Shown one piece after another: positions 47,101-58,018 of a stretch of DNA of 64,000 nucleotides. This DNA comes from Bugula neritina (lineage: Eukaryota > Bryozoa > Gymnolaemata > Cheilostomatida > Bugulidae). The stretch is taken from positions 5,716,698 to 5,780,697 of the forward strand of contig OZ037765.1 of the NCBI GenBank assembly GCA_964035545.1, given 5' to 3'. How positions within the stretch are numbered: the first letter of the stretch is position 1; each line of letters begins with the position of its first letter. Position numbers and translations under genes: made by a program. The notes beneath the pieces were generated by a model. That model ran no database searches and was not told where the DNA came from. It worked only from the letters and a program-made list of their open reading frames with translations.

Positions 47101-50100
47101 ATCCATACGGTGTAAAAATACGGATATCAAAGCTACTACATTCTATATATTTATATAATATTATTTAAAGCCCACCATTTTGAGACATCTGAGTTGATAA
47201 AGCACGGCCATAAAGAGGTGTAAACTCTTTCTTGGTACGTTTATTTGGAGGAGAAGTAGAGCGTGGACTCCCCGGGCTTCTGGGTCTAAAACATAGGAGA
47301 AGAGTTGTGACCAAAACACCAACACATGTCAGTTAGCCGTGTTGAGAGAATAGATAACTTCAAATGTCTTTTCCAGTTCCCAATTTAGGACTGACTTTAG
47401 TTTTAAGCTGTCTATAAAAATCTTATTATTCTAAAAGAAATGACATTACATGACTTCTATTTTGATACTTCAACAGCAAAAATTTACATTATCTGGGTCA
47501 TGCATTACTGTGAAAAATGATATGCTGCACCATGTTGATGGATGTTTTTAGAACTCTGCTGATCCAGCCATAAAAAGTGTATTCTATAGTATGGCTACAT
47601 TATGTATCGCCAACGTATAAAACTACTTGCCCAGTGAGAAAGGATCGAGGTGACCGAAAGAGTACTGAAGTACCACGGAATTTCAATTGGCCAACTGTGG
47701 TGAGGAAATCATTCAGAGGCAACTCCAAAGTATCCCCTTCTTTGTAATGTGAGCAAAACTTCCTGTAAGACCAGCAATCAGATGAAACAAGCAGCGTATC
47801 AGCAACACAGCTGCGCTAATTGATACCTGGGTCATTTTACTTAATTTAGTACACACTATGTAACTCTAGCTTTTAGCTATTTTTCACAGTTTAGCAGCTA
47901 ATATATATATATAGTGTCTTGCATTAAATTGACAAAATATCAACATATACAGCCGAATAATTAAGGGTTTTTTATTTTGCTTGATTTTCTATGTTTTTTT
48001 CTCCTTTTTTTAGCAAATTTAGGTGTGCAGGCCGTGATGGAAAAACCGTCACAGTCTGCACATCCTAAATTACTAAAGAAATATAGTAACTAAGAAAAAC
48101 TGAATCAACACAAGAGTCAAGTGATCTTTTTCTACCACTTGGTCTATTGGTTATAGAGAATGTAGCAGAGGCTTACATTGCACTGGCTACGACATCTTCA
48201 TGCAGAGCGTCATCAGTGACTGGCTGTTTCTTCTTAACTCTAATGTCGTGTATCATTGACCTGTAGAGATATAGAAATGATGATGATGGATGAAACATTA
48301 ACTCAGGTCATTTCCTCACCTGCACGCATGTAAAATAATGGAATGTATCAATGAAATAATAGAATGCATGCCACACATTTCAGACTATAACACAAATATT
48401 AGTCCACAGAAATTTTCAACTGTTTTTACAGTAGATGTACTAAAATCTAAACTCAAATGAGATATTTGTTTAAAATATGAAATGTAACAGTTGATTGAAG
48501 AAATAAGCAAAATGAACACTTTTATCATGAAACTACGTAGAAAAAATTCTTAGTCCAAATGCCATTAAGTAGGATGTTTCTGGCTGACAAAAAGTTGTTT
48601 ATATAGAATAGGCAAATATGTAAATACAAAGTGTTTGCTATAAAAACATACACATGTACAAAGTTTACTGACACAGACTGACCTACACACTTAACAGGTT
48701 ATATTGTGGCATGTCTTCCAAGTTTAGATGAACGGAAATTACATCTCATATAAATATACAACAATGTCTATGATTGGTTATAATTGCAATTTATAACCAA
48801 TCAGCACAGAGATGACAAAATGTTACATGGGAATTACTACAGGATTATCCAAGCACCAACACCATCAACATAGTAGTATTTCAAACATTTCAATAAATAT
48901 ATTAAACAGTTGGCACTCAACGCTGTTAAATCGCTCGATAAGAAAAATGTACCAATTCATGCAAATGCATTCATACCTAAACTCTTGTAAGTTGAAGACA
49001 CCGTCACAATCAGCATCATAATATCTGAATATATATCTGCATCTGTACTCAGCGGGACTGCCTCCGTGGGGAGTTGTCGGCTCTAGACATGCCAGGCCAA
49101 TCAGGGTGTCTAGCCAAGTGAGAAAGCCTCGTCGATTAGTATCAAACGCTCTAAATTATATATCATCATACAGTATCGGTTATATAACATTAGTATATCG
49201 TCATACAATAGCAATGGTATATATTAAAATACAAACAACAAATCTAAGATTTAAAAAAGAGTGAATAAAGTTCATATATTAAAATTGATTATCTAAAGTC
49301 ATTGCTCTTTTTGATGGTGTATTCAGAAAAGTATAAGGATTCTAGTATTTATAACAGCACGTGAGTCATCATGTCTAGACAGCAAATGTTTGAGTCAGCA
49401 TCAAACAGAACTGGCAGCATTAGAAGGTTGATATATTAGTAAAAGTTAATGAAGTTATAGTTGTTAGTAATAGTGATACACTTTAGTAATAGTTACCTGA
49501 AGTAATCTGTTATGTTACTAGTTATGTCAATAAATCCAAGCCTCTTCATCAATATTTGGAACTGAGACATGTTGAGAGATTGACTGGGGAAACTAACATC
49601 CAAATATTCTTTGTACAGTAGCTCTTGTTCTAAGGATAACATACCAACACTTACCAAACATGTAATATATATATACTATCAGTAAGATGAATACAGTGTA
49701 GGTCAATAAACTAGATACATATGCATGCTATATCACAGGTGTTATCAAAACTTGCATCAATAAAAACACTACTTATAATGAGCATTAACTTAGTGCACTT
49801 TGCATCTATTTGTGTGATCATAAGGACTGAGTACAATGAATAACAGCATGACACTTCCCATTCCTTTACAGAATTGACTTAAATAGTAGAAGTACAGTAC
49901 ATTTATCCCTAGTATTCCACATGCAATAAAAATATATTGTGTAATACTAACAACAGCTGTCACAGTAACACTAACACTACACTGTATTAGAGTAACACTA
50001 ACACCACACTGTATTAGAGTAATACTAACCTTTAGGGCCAAACTTTGCTGACTTCAAAAGCATGTTATACGGGGAGTGGTTTGACATCAAGTCATTGTCA

Positions 50101-51351
50101 ATAAACACATACTTGTTGTCTTCTATTAGCGAGACGTCGGCAGAGCGCCCGACTTCATTGGCCTCCAAATGAGTTAGAACTTCAACACCAAACAGTAGGC
50201 TGGACTGAGATCGGCCCTACACATTGTATAGAAGACATAAGGAACCTGAGCTAAATATGGCAAGTAATGTTTCTATTTAAACAGAAAAGATGTCTGTTGA
50301 TTTTCTTCAGCAAGTAGAAGCTGGTCATGAAATATGTAACATGGTTACAAAAGCTGACAGCTGAGGATTCACCATAAAATATAGACATAGTGTCCGTAGA
50401 AAATGCGAAGATATACTATATGCAATACTGGAAATATCTTACTAACAATTTTTCTTAAACTCTGACTATGCATTATTTTTATTCGCTATATGACAGAAAT
50501 TGGTAAAAACTGATATATATAATGTTAGTATGTATAGCGCTCCTGTATGTTTTAAATGTATTATCAGTAACATAATATATACAATTATATTTTAATAATA
50601 GCCAACGTCTATCAACACTTCTATTCGCTGAATGGGAAAGTCATGGACATTTAAATAACAACAGCTAAACTGAACAGACTGAGCACACTATCACCTGTTC
50701 AGCTAACTCTCGAATACGGGGTAGAGACAGCCAGGTTTGACCTGCGGGTGAATCTTCACTATCCTCTCCTTCTGGCAGAGTCATGTGATAGGTCACATGA
50801 CTTATATCACGGTCCAATGACGGGCTTTTACCGAGAGATACTTTTATAATCTCTTGAATGGTAACATTCAGCCCAAACAACTGAAAAAATGTATAAATAG
50901 TACAGTTAACTCAGTCTATCACCTTTCACCACCATGCCCTGATCGGGCAGCGGCCGTAAACTCAATCTGTGTACAGCAATTGTTTCAAGATTTGGCCCTC
51001 GTGAACACAGAACAAGGCACTATGGCAGGTGTAATTCTTTTTCAGCTCGAAACAAGACACATACAAGATTGGCGCTGTGACAAGCGAGTTTACCTCAAAG
51101 CCTAATCTCTGTGCAGCGGCTGTGCAGGTCTCGTTGCTCTGAACATCTGTACACGGCAGCCACAGTCCTTTGCCTTCATAGTCTCTTAACAAGTAGCAGT
51201 CATCTACTTTCCTCTTAACAATAACACTGACTATACTCTTGAGGCCCGAGACTGTGGAGCTGTGAGATACGGACTCCATCATATTGTCTCCATTACTACC
51301 CATCTGATCTGTAGCATCTCCTCCTCCAGAGAAGGATGCAGTAGAATCCAT
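44114..51351 (-). CDS. PPP-family serine/threonine phosphatase with Nudix-like and EF-hand regions
   Basis: About 16 exons give roughly 824 residues: 51351-51094, 50880-50695, 50216-50030, 49629-49497, 49150-48977, 48260-48177, 47762-about 47655, 47285-47176, 46887-46667, 46332-46243, 46125-45993, 45866-45736, 45567-45358, 45165-44946, 44637-44534 and 44239-44114. Residues about 35-148 look like a degenerate Nudix fold ([30 protein letters not shown]). Residues about 250-312 hold two EF-hand loops; the second ([12 protein letters not shown]) is canonical. The catalytic PPP domain (about 562-810) keeps every metal and active-site motif: GDIHGN, GDYVDRG, RGNHE, VHGG, RAHE and FSSSGYCGG. It should be an active, probably calcium-responsive phosphatase. 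It is not PPEF/RdgC, whose EF-hands are C-terminal. The donor of the seventh exon is uncertain. Confidence 0.8.
44679..44860. repeat. 40-bp minisatellite, about 4.5 copies
   Basis: Head-to-tail copies built on ATATACACAGTGGAGTCACA plus GGTGGGATATGTAGAACTGT lie in a phosphatase intron next to exon 44637-44534. Copies differ at only a few positions. Confidence 0.9.
46598..46680. repeat. Direct duplication of a phosphatase exon end and splice donor
   Basis: A unit of about 40 bases (AATGAGCCTGTAGAAGCA...ATGCA...ACTTACTTTATTG on the plus strand) occurs twice. It copies the last bases of exon 46887-46667 and its GTAAGT donor into the intron. Confidence 0.85.
46926..46965. repeat. Short GCAGCTAGTGAGCAG tandem repeat
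   Basis: About 2.7 copies of a 15-base unit lie in a phosphatase intron close to exon 46887-46667. Confidence 0.8.
47828..48110. mobile_element. Truncated copy of the fold-back element
   Basis: It begins TGGGTCATTTTACTTAATTT and continues AGTACACACT, as does the complete copy at 52576-53012. It has the same left arm and a central hairpin (GTGTGCAGGCCGTGATGG... paired with CCGTCACAGTCTGCACATCC). The right arm stops early. It lies in the intron between phosphatase exons 48260-48177 and 47762. Confidence 0.7.
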
Positions 51352-54300
51352 AGACAACAGCGGGGAAAATATTTTCTACTTCAAAGGTTCGAGTGCATGG
51401 CCGTCTAAATACACATGCATACCAAAAATACATAAGCTCAAATAAAGGTAGCATTTACTTTTATAATATAATTTACAGTTGAAAATGACTTTTTCACAAA
51501 AAATAAATAAAGCATTCCAAACATCTTTTAAAAATTATTGCTCAAATACATATTTTTAGATTACAATCTTGCACAATGGAGAAATATTAACAATATCTCT
51601 CATCAGTATACACAATATTAAAATATGGTTTACGATGCAGTCATATTTAATTCCATGAACTAACAATCATAATGATAGGAATGTGCTGGTCACCATTCAT
51701 AGTAGAGCTACTAGTTAAAACTAGCTATAATTAACAATACTTCTTTCTCTCAGTATTCTTGGCTTGTTCTACTATATGTTCTAATTATATGTTTTAATAT
51801 AAAGCATTCACATGTGCGAACACATACACATTTTCGAAACAGAAATAAATTTATAAGTTTTCATGCAACTGCAGTTGCAGAAGGTAACTTTTTAATGGTG
51901 CAAGACAACTTATGACAGATCAAAATGAACTGGATCAAATAACAGAACAGATCCTATGGCTGCATAAAATTACAATAATTCCTGTTACTTCAGCAACTGA
52001 TTTTACCATTGATTCAATGCTTATTATGTAATCATATCAGTTATTAGCAATGGGATTAAGTTACTGTCAGGTACCCCAAGAAGCACACAGCAACTGTTTA
52101 CTCTCTCACAATATTGAAACTTCCCCCAATTTAACATAGAAGTGCATTTAATCAAGTTTATCCAATATTGAAGTAACACATTTTACTTTTAGGTCTTCTA
52201 ACACCTAACAAATATCTAAATCTGTAAAAACTCAAGATTCAATGAGTCTACTCAACATCAAGATGCGAGAATCGGAAAAATAGATATTTCATGATGTAGG
52301 AGGCCAAAAGTATATCCTAAACACAGCATCTAAGGCTAAATGTTATATTTAGGATATCCCTGTTCAAGGATTTTTGCTTTTCTGTATTGTAGAAAATGTC
52401 TTTATAATACAAAAGCAATATGTTGTCTAAAATCAGTATGTATCAGATGTTCTAATGATACAAAAAGGTGCTAGGTGGTAGAAGACTTTCACAATCCTCA
52501 AAAAATGTTAATGATATACTAAAATAAAAGAAATCCTAAAGGTACTGAAACTAATGATTTTGATAGCTATGAACAGATAAATTGGGTCCTTTTACTTAAT
52601 TTAGTACACACTGAAATCTCCATTTTTTAGCTATTTTTCACAATTTAACTGCTAATGGACATGGACTTTTGCCCAAAACTAATAAAGCACCAATAAATAC
52701 ACCGAAACAATTAAGGCTCTTCTTAATTTTGCTTGATTTCCCATCTTTTTTTTTATATATTCAGCTTATTAGGAGTGCGGACTGTTACGAAAAAAACCGT
52801 AACGGTCCACAACCAAAAGTAGCTGAATAATTAGGAAAAAACATGGGAAATGAAGCAAAATTAAAAATAACTTTGAATATTTAGGTGTATTTGTTGATGT
52901 TTTACTAGTTTTGGCCAAAAAACCCATGTACATTAGCAGTTAAATTGTGAAAAATAGCTAAAAACTGAAGATATCCAGTGTGTACTAAACTAAGTAAAAT
53001 GACCCATTTATCGTGACAAAAAGCTCATATCAATTAAGAAAATTTATACGATTTGCATTCCATCTAAACTTTATTACTCCTGACATATTACACCTCTATA
53101 GAGCTGTTGTCTTAGATATCCCTATAATAGACTTAGTATGTGAATTGGAAAAGTATAGGGCAATTTTCTTTTAAAACCTATGACTGATAACCTTACATTT
53201 AGACTAACTCTCCGCTTTAGCTTTAAATTTTTAACATTATCATAAAGATTGTAACATTATTAGTCAAATTTATTAACATTTTCATCATGACTTTTACTTT
53301 TAAAATTATAATAATTAGGAAAATCTTTCTGAAATTATAATTATTTCAATTATAAAAATCAAGGACACCAATAGCTATTATGGTAGACCTTATATTTAGA
53401 ATATTAATATCAATTCATAATCATGATAATTAGTCATAGCTCTCTTAACAAAGGTAAAGTAATGCAAATATCAACATAAATATTGCTTCAGATATTAACA
53501 CGAACATAACAATAAAAACCTCATTCAAAATAAAATTATTTAATGTTATAGCAATACAAATATTACACTATAATAGATAACTTTTTCCATTATAATCATG
53601 GTTATAATGAGTTATAATGATCTATATCATTAGCCTTAAGAACATGATTACAAATAATGAAGTATATGTAAAGCTAATGTCTAAGTCATCTACTAAATAG
53701 TTTCATCTTTTTATGAGAATAAATAGAACTGAGTCTAAGTTACAATAAATGAGTACTTGTAAACTGAAGCATTGGAGTTCTTTGATTCAAGTTGATTGGT
53801 TCAACTCAAGTGCTTCATGACATAAATTGAAACTTCTGTCAGTCAATTTGGGCAAGTCAAAGACTCAAATTAATTTCAAGCACTATTATTATTTAGATAC
53901 AGTGATTAAACAATAGAATAGATATTAGATAGTATTTTAATATAAATTATGCAGAGTTATTTAAGCACTTAATTATAATTCAAATGCTCTAAGAAATACT
54001 TAATGGCTATTAAAATGCAACTGCATGTAATCAACACTATGGTAGTTATTGCTTATTTTTATTTGTATTGTGGTATATTGAATATTAATTTTAAAATTGT
54101 TAAACCTGAAGATAAACATTGAACCATTTAAAGCTGATAAATGCATGCAGATTTCTTCAACCCTTGGTTATAGTATCAATACTCAGCATTTAAAATAGAC
54201 ATTACATATTGACTCATTTGATAGTCAATTCGAATTTACTTGGGCAAATTAAGGCTATTGACAAATTTAGAATTGGCTGAAAGGTTTTTGGGTTGAATTG

Positions 54301-56614
54301 ACCCGCTGTAACGTTGAATCTGCATTAGCTCTGATATAATTAAATCTAATTATATTTATAATCATAAATTTTTATATCATGAGAAACTTAGTGTTAAAGT
54401 AAAGGTTACGTAAATCTGAAGTTAATACTAATTAAAACATAGTAAATTGGTAATTACGCCCATGATAAGAATCGCCTAGCACTGCAGCTAAGAATAAACA
54501 CCAATACCAATGCTTTAATCTAAAAGTAAATTGGGTTTGTTAACAGCAATTTGAGCAGTAATCTGAACTGTAACTGTAAGACTAACAGCAGCTTTGAATG
54601 TTAACACAATTATAATAACATTAACTCAATAACATTCCAACAAGTATAACAAATAAGCTTAATGTCCAATGATGATAATCACAATGACAATAAATTAGCT
54701 CTTTAATAATACAATTTTACGCATGCAATTTTGAATGAAAAACTTTTAATATAACATTAAGTATGTATAGTCTATAACTATAAGTATAAGTCACCATCAC
54801 TATCAGTATCACTATGGCTTAGACTATCAGTGTCACATTTAGTTTTACTCGAAGTCTATCACTATCAGTATGCTAATGTAATAACTGTAAGTGTAACTGA
54901 CACTGCTTTTAACTTTAAGTTTAGGTCACAGCACGAGTATCACTATTACTATTACATTCACTATAACTATTAGTATTACATTATAACTATTAATATTGGC
55001 ATAGAAATAAACTATTAAATTATAAATTAAAATAGAATAATTATAATCATAATGAAACTAAAATTTTAGTTACCACGACTACTACTAGTACTATGTTTAC
55101 TAGAACTATACCGGTATACGGTTGAAATTTAGGGGTAATACTAAAACTAAAAGTAAAAAAGGTTCAAATAAAATTAAAACCAAAAGTAAAAGGAAATTGA
55201 AAATGAAAAAAACTTTAAGTTAAACTAAAACTTTAACTAAAACTTAAAGTTAAAGTTAAAGTCAAACCCAAGCCTAGGCTCAAGAGTCACGAGTGAAGAC
55301 GAGTCAGAGTCCAACTATTTTTTATTCCAGGGAAACATTTAGTTATATAATTATCATAAATATTTTCGGCCTGATTGGAGCCATAATAACAAGTATAATA
55401 GATATAAAAAATATTCATAAATCATGCTACAAGTACAGTAGTATGAGTTAACGATCATTGGTTGTTTTTGAGTTTCGGTTTGGTTAAAACCGGATAGCAC
55501 GTTTCTAGGAATATGAAACGCATCCCCTTAGAAGAGATACTATAAATTCTACAACGATAATTGTAGTAATGTATTTATATTTTGTGAACAAAAACAATTT
55601 TTGATTAAAAATTATGCAATTCCTCATTGAATTTATAAAAATTCATGTGAAAGTTTTCTTGTTAGTAAACAGTGATTTATCGTGAGGTTATTGGTAACTG
55701 TAAACTTCGTTGTCTGCTCTGTTTCCGTAAAGGCAACCTAATAAACATCATTACGATTAGGATTGCCTATATCATTATAGTTTATTGCTATTAGTATTTA
55801 CCGCAATTATACTTAAAAGTCAAAAGTTACAACCGTGTAAGTTTTACTAATTTACTAGTTTATGTGGCTGTTGACAACAACTATGAATATATTGTGACAT
55901 CTTGTGTAAAATACCCTAATCCTCATTTTCATTTTGTCAAGAGCCAGAGGTTCAGGTTATACTAATAGTAATAGTAATACTAATAGTAATACTAAATTTT
56001 AATTTACTTTTAGTTCAAGTAACTTATACACTTCTACTTATAGTTCTATATCCTTGGTTCTTGAGACTGAAAGTGAGTGTTCCCAAGTGTTCGATATCTT
56101 CAAAGCCAAAGGTATTCAAAGCTTTTATACTCTAAGGGTTCAATTTAAGCTAAAAGTAAAAGTAAATATAAATCAATATGAATATTATAGGACATAGATG
56201 ATAGATCTGCTTTTAAATCTTTAGTTCAGGACCAGTGTCTCATAATTTATCATTAGTAATTATAATCATGGTCAAAGTAACGTAATCTTTTTTAGTTTTT
56301 ACATACACTTTTCTTTAACCATTAACTTTAAGTTTAAACTTGATGCTCAATTAAAAATTTACCTTTCTTCAAAACTGTTCATTTTCACTCAAAGTCGAAC
56401 AGTAGTAAGCGATGAAAATAAAATATAACAAAAGTGGAGCGTAGAATTTTGTAGAAAAAAATTGAAATTCTCAATTTGGAAGTGCCATTTCTAATTTTGA
56501 AATGACAATCCTGACTTTTTGGTCAAACACTACTAATTTCAATCATTTCATTTTTTAGGTTAGATGATCATTAGAAGATCGTGACTACTCTCCTGGCTTC
56601 AGGTTTTTTTTACG
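51352..56614. other. Large intergenic region between the phosphatase and TMEM121-like genes
   Basis: Divergent promoters must lie at both ends. It contains the fold-back element (52576-53012) and long AT-rich stretches without ORFs. Degenerate ACTATC/AGTATT and AACTTTAAGTT arrays occur at about 54760-55310 and 55950-56170. A possible 3' splice acceptor (CATTTTTTAG) at about 56558 suggests an untranslated first exon for the TMEM121-like gene. No gene is supported. Confidence 0.5.
52576..53012. mobile_element. Fold-back (MITE-like) element, 437 bp
   Basis: The whole segment is one long imperfect inverted repeat. The left end GATAAATTGGGTCCTTTTAC continues TTAATTTAGTACACACT. The right end, read in reverse, gives GATAAATGGGTCATTTTACT and then TAGTTTAGTACACACT. 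The arms are about 205 bases each and centre on GTTACG/CGTAAC near 52794. There is no coding capacity. A second, partial copy at 47828-48110 shows that it is a dispersed family. Confidence 0.8.
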
Positions 56615-57676
56615 ATGACAGGTGTAGGAAGTATTATAAATCAAATGTGCTTAGAACTGAAGCATATTCCTATGAAAATACTATGTGTAATGTTGGTAAT
56701 CCTGCAGTCATTCTTCATGGATGCAATCCTCATACATTGCTATGGCTCTGACTCAACAACTGGTGCTTGTGCTCCTTGTAGTAATTGTTATTGGTGGATT
56801 TTAGGTGACATCATTGTTGTAGCTTTCTTTATATTTTCTTTTGTCATCACCTACAAGTACTTGCAGTACCACCAGAAGTTCAAGAACTTGCATAAAAAAC
56901 ACATGAAGAATGGTTTACCTCTGTCTTGTGTAACATGGTTTATTTACTCTGCTTTTGTTGCTGCTAAAGTAGCCGTTATTTTTAAATCGGGAATCCCTGA
57001 CAGATTACTTGAAAGTGATTTCTATGGACCACAATTTCTAAAAACTGGCATCTGTCTTAGTGGAGTGGTTTTTATTTTATTTGCTGGATCCCAGCATCAT
57101 GCTAAGGAAGGCGCTAAGGAACGACTTTATATCAACTCTATGGCTTCAGGAGTAACATTTGATGTGCTTGACACTGTCGATTTTCTAGATATATTGTTTG
57201 TGAATGATACTGGGTTTCTATTACCATTTGGACTGGAAGAGGCCATATTGGCAATAGCAATTATTAATCTCATAAAACCAACTTTTTCATTTCTTGTCTT
57301 AATGGTCAACCATTTTGGTGCTACCAACATTAGTCGCGAGCTTTCAGCTGCAAATGCTTTCTTGTCTGTGTTTATAGTCAACACACCTTTCATGGCTATA
57401 AGAATGTATCTATGGCATAACCTGAGTCGTGATATCAGTGTATTTCTTATTAAAAACTTTGTTCTCATATTCGTTGGAATTCATGAAATGTACGAGATAA
57501 GTATGGAAAAGGCACAAGAAACGAAAAAATCTGAGATCGAAATGAACCCAAACCTAATAACAGCACATAGACCAACTGATCTACTTGCACGTAAACCTCA
57601 TCAGTCCGGCAGTAGACCTTCGAGTCACCATGATTCACTTGTGGAATTGAACCAAGAACAAATCACTAAAGTGTAA
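56615..57676 (+). CDS. TMEM121: TMEM121-family multi-pass membrane protein, intronless CDS
   Basis: A single open frame encodes 353 residues. Hydrophobic segments lie near residues 18-40, 60-83, 104-123, 140-157, 205-232, 240-260 and 280-292. The block VTFDVLDTVDFLDILF, followed by LPFGLEE, corresponds to the conserved LDLLDLLDMQ...LPLWAEG region of TMEM121. A late FLIKNFVLIFVGIHEMYE segment resembles the family's VGKNVVALATKACTFLEY. The N-terminal MDAILIHCYG matches the family's MDAYLVEQ position. A cysteine cluster (GACAPCSNCYWW) follows helix 1, probably in a non-cytosolic loop. The tail is hydrophilic and serine/histidine-rich. The assignment is to the family; TMEM121 versus TMEM121B is not decided. 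The molecular role of the family is poorly known. It is convergent with the GDI gene. Confidence 0.75.
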   Translation: MTGVGSIINQMCLELKHIPMKILCVMLVILQSFFMDAILIHCYGSDSTTGACAPCSNCYWWILGDIIVVAFFIFSFVITYKYLQYHQKFKNLHKKHMKNGLPLSCVTWFIYSAFVAAKVAVIFKSGIPDRLLESDFYGPQFLKTGICLSGVVFILFAGSQHHAKEGAKERLYINSMASGVTFDVLDTVDFLDILFVNDTGFLLPFGLEEAILAIAIINLIKPTFSFLVLMVNHFGATNISRELSAANAFLSVFIVNTPFMAIRMYLWHNLSRDISVFLIKNFVLIFVGIHEMYEISMEKAQETKKSEIEMNPNLITAHRPTDLLARKPHQSGSRPSSHHDSLVELNQEQITKV

Positions 57677-58018
57677 TTTTTGTAAGCTTTGTTTTTTCTT
57701 GAACAATAATTTAAATTGTACATATATATTAACCCATTTTTTGAAATATTTTTACTTGTGCCTATGCGACTGTGTTTGGTTCATTCAATATTTTGATGAA
57801 TTCATAAATATTTATTATTATGATAGTAATTGAAATTACTAAGCTACAATAATAATATACCAAATTATAAAAAAAAACTGATCATGTTTTCACCTAACAA
57901 CATTTATGTATCTTACGACAAATTTACAATGGCAAATATATCTAGCAACAAGAGCTTTTTGTTCGAATAGAACACCAGTGATGAATAAGTATATTTTGAC
58001 GCTTCAAATGTCATTTTC
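57677..58018. other. Shared 3' flank of the TMEM121-like and GDI genes
   Basis: About 340 bases between convergent stop codons. A minus-strand AATAAA (TTTATT at 57811-57816) is the best GDI poly(A) signal. Because it is 200 bases past the GDI stop, the GDI 3' UTR would run close to the TMEM121-like stop. No canonical plus-strand hexamer was seen. Confidence 0.5.

Noticed and set aside
44114-51351. Phosphatase as the PPEF/RdgC orthologue
   Set aside because: PPEF carries an IQ motif at the N-terminus and EF-hands at the C-terminus. Here EF-hands precede the catalytic domain and the chain ends soon after it.
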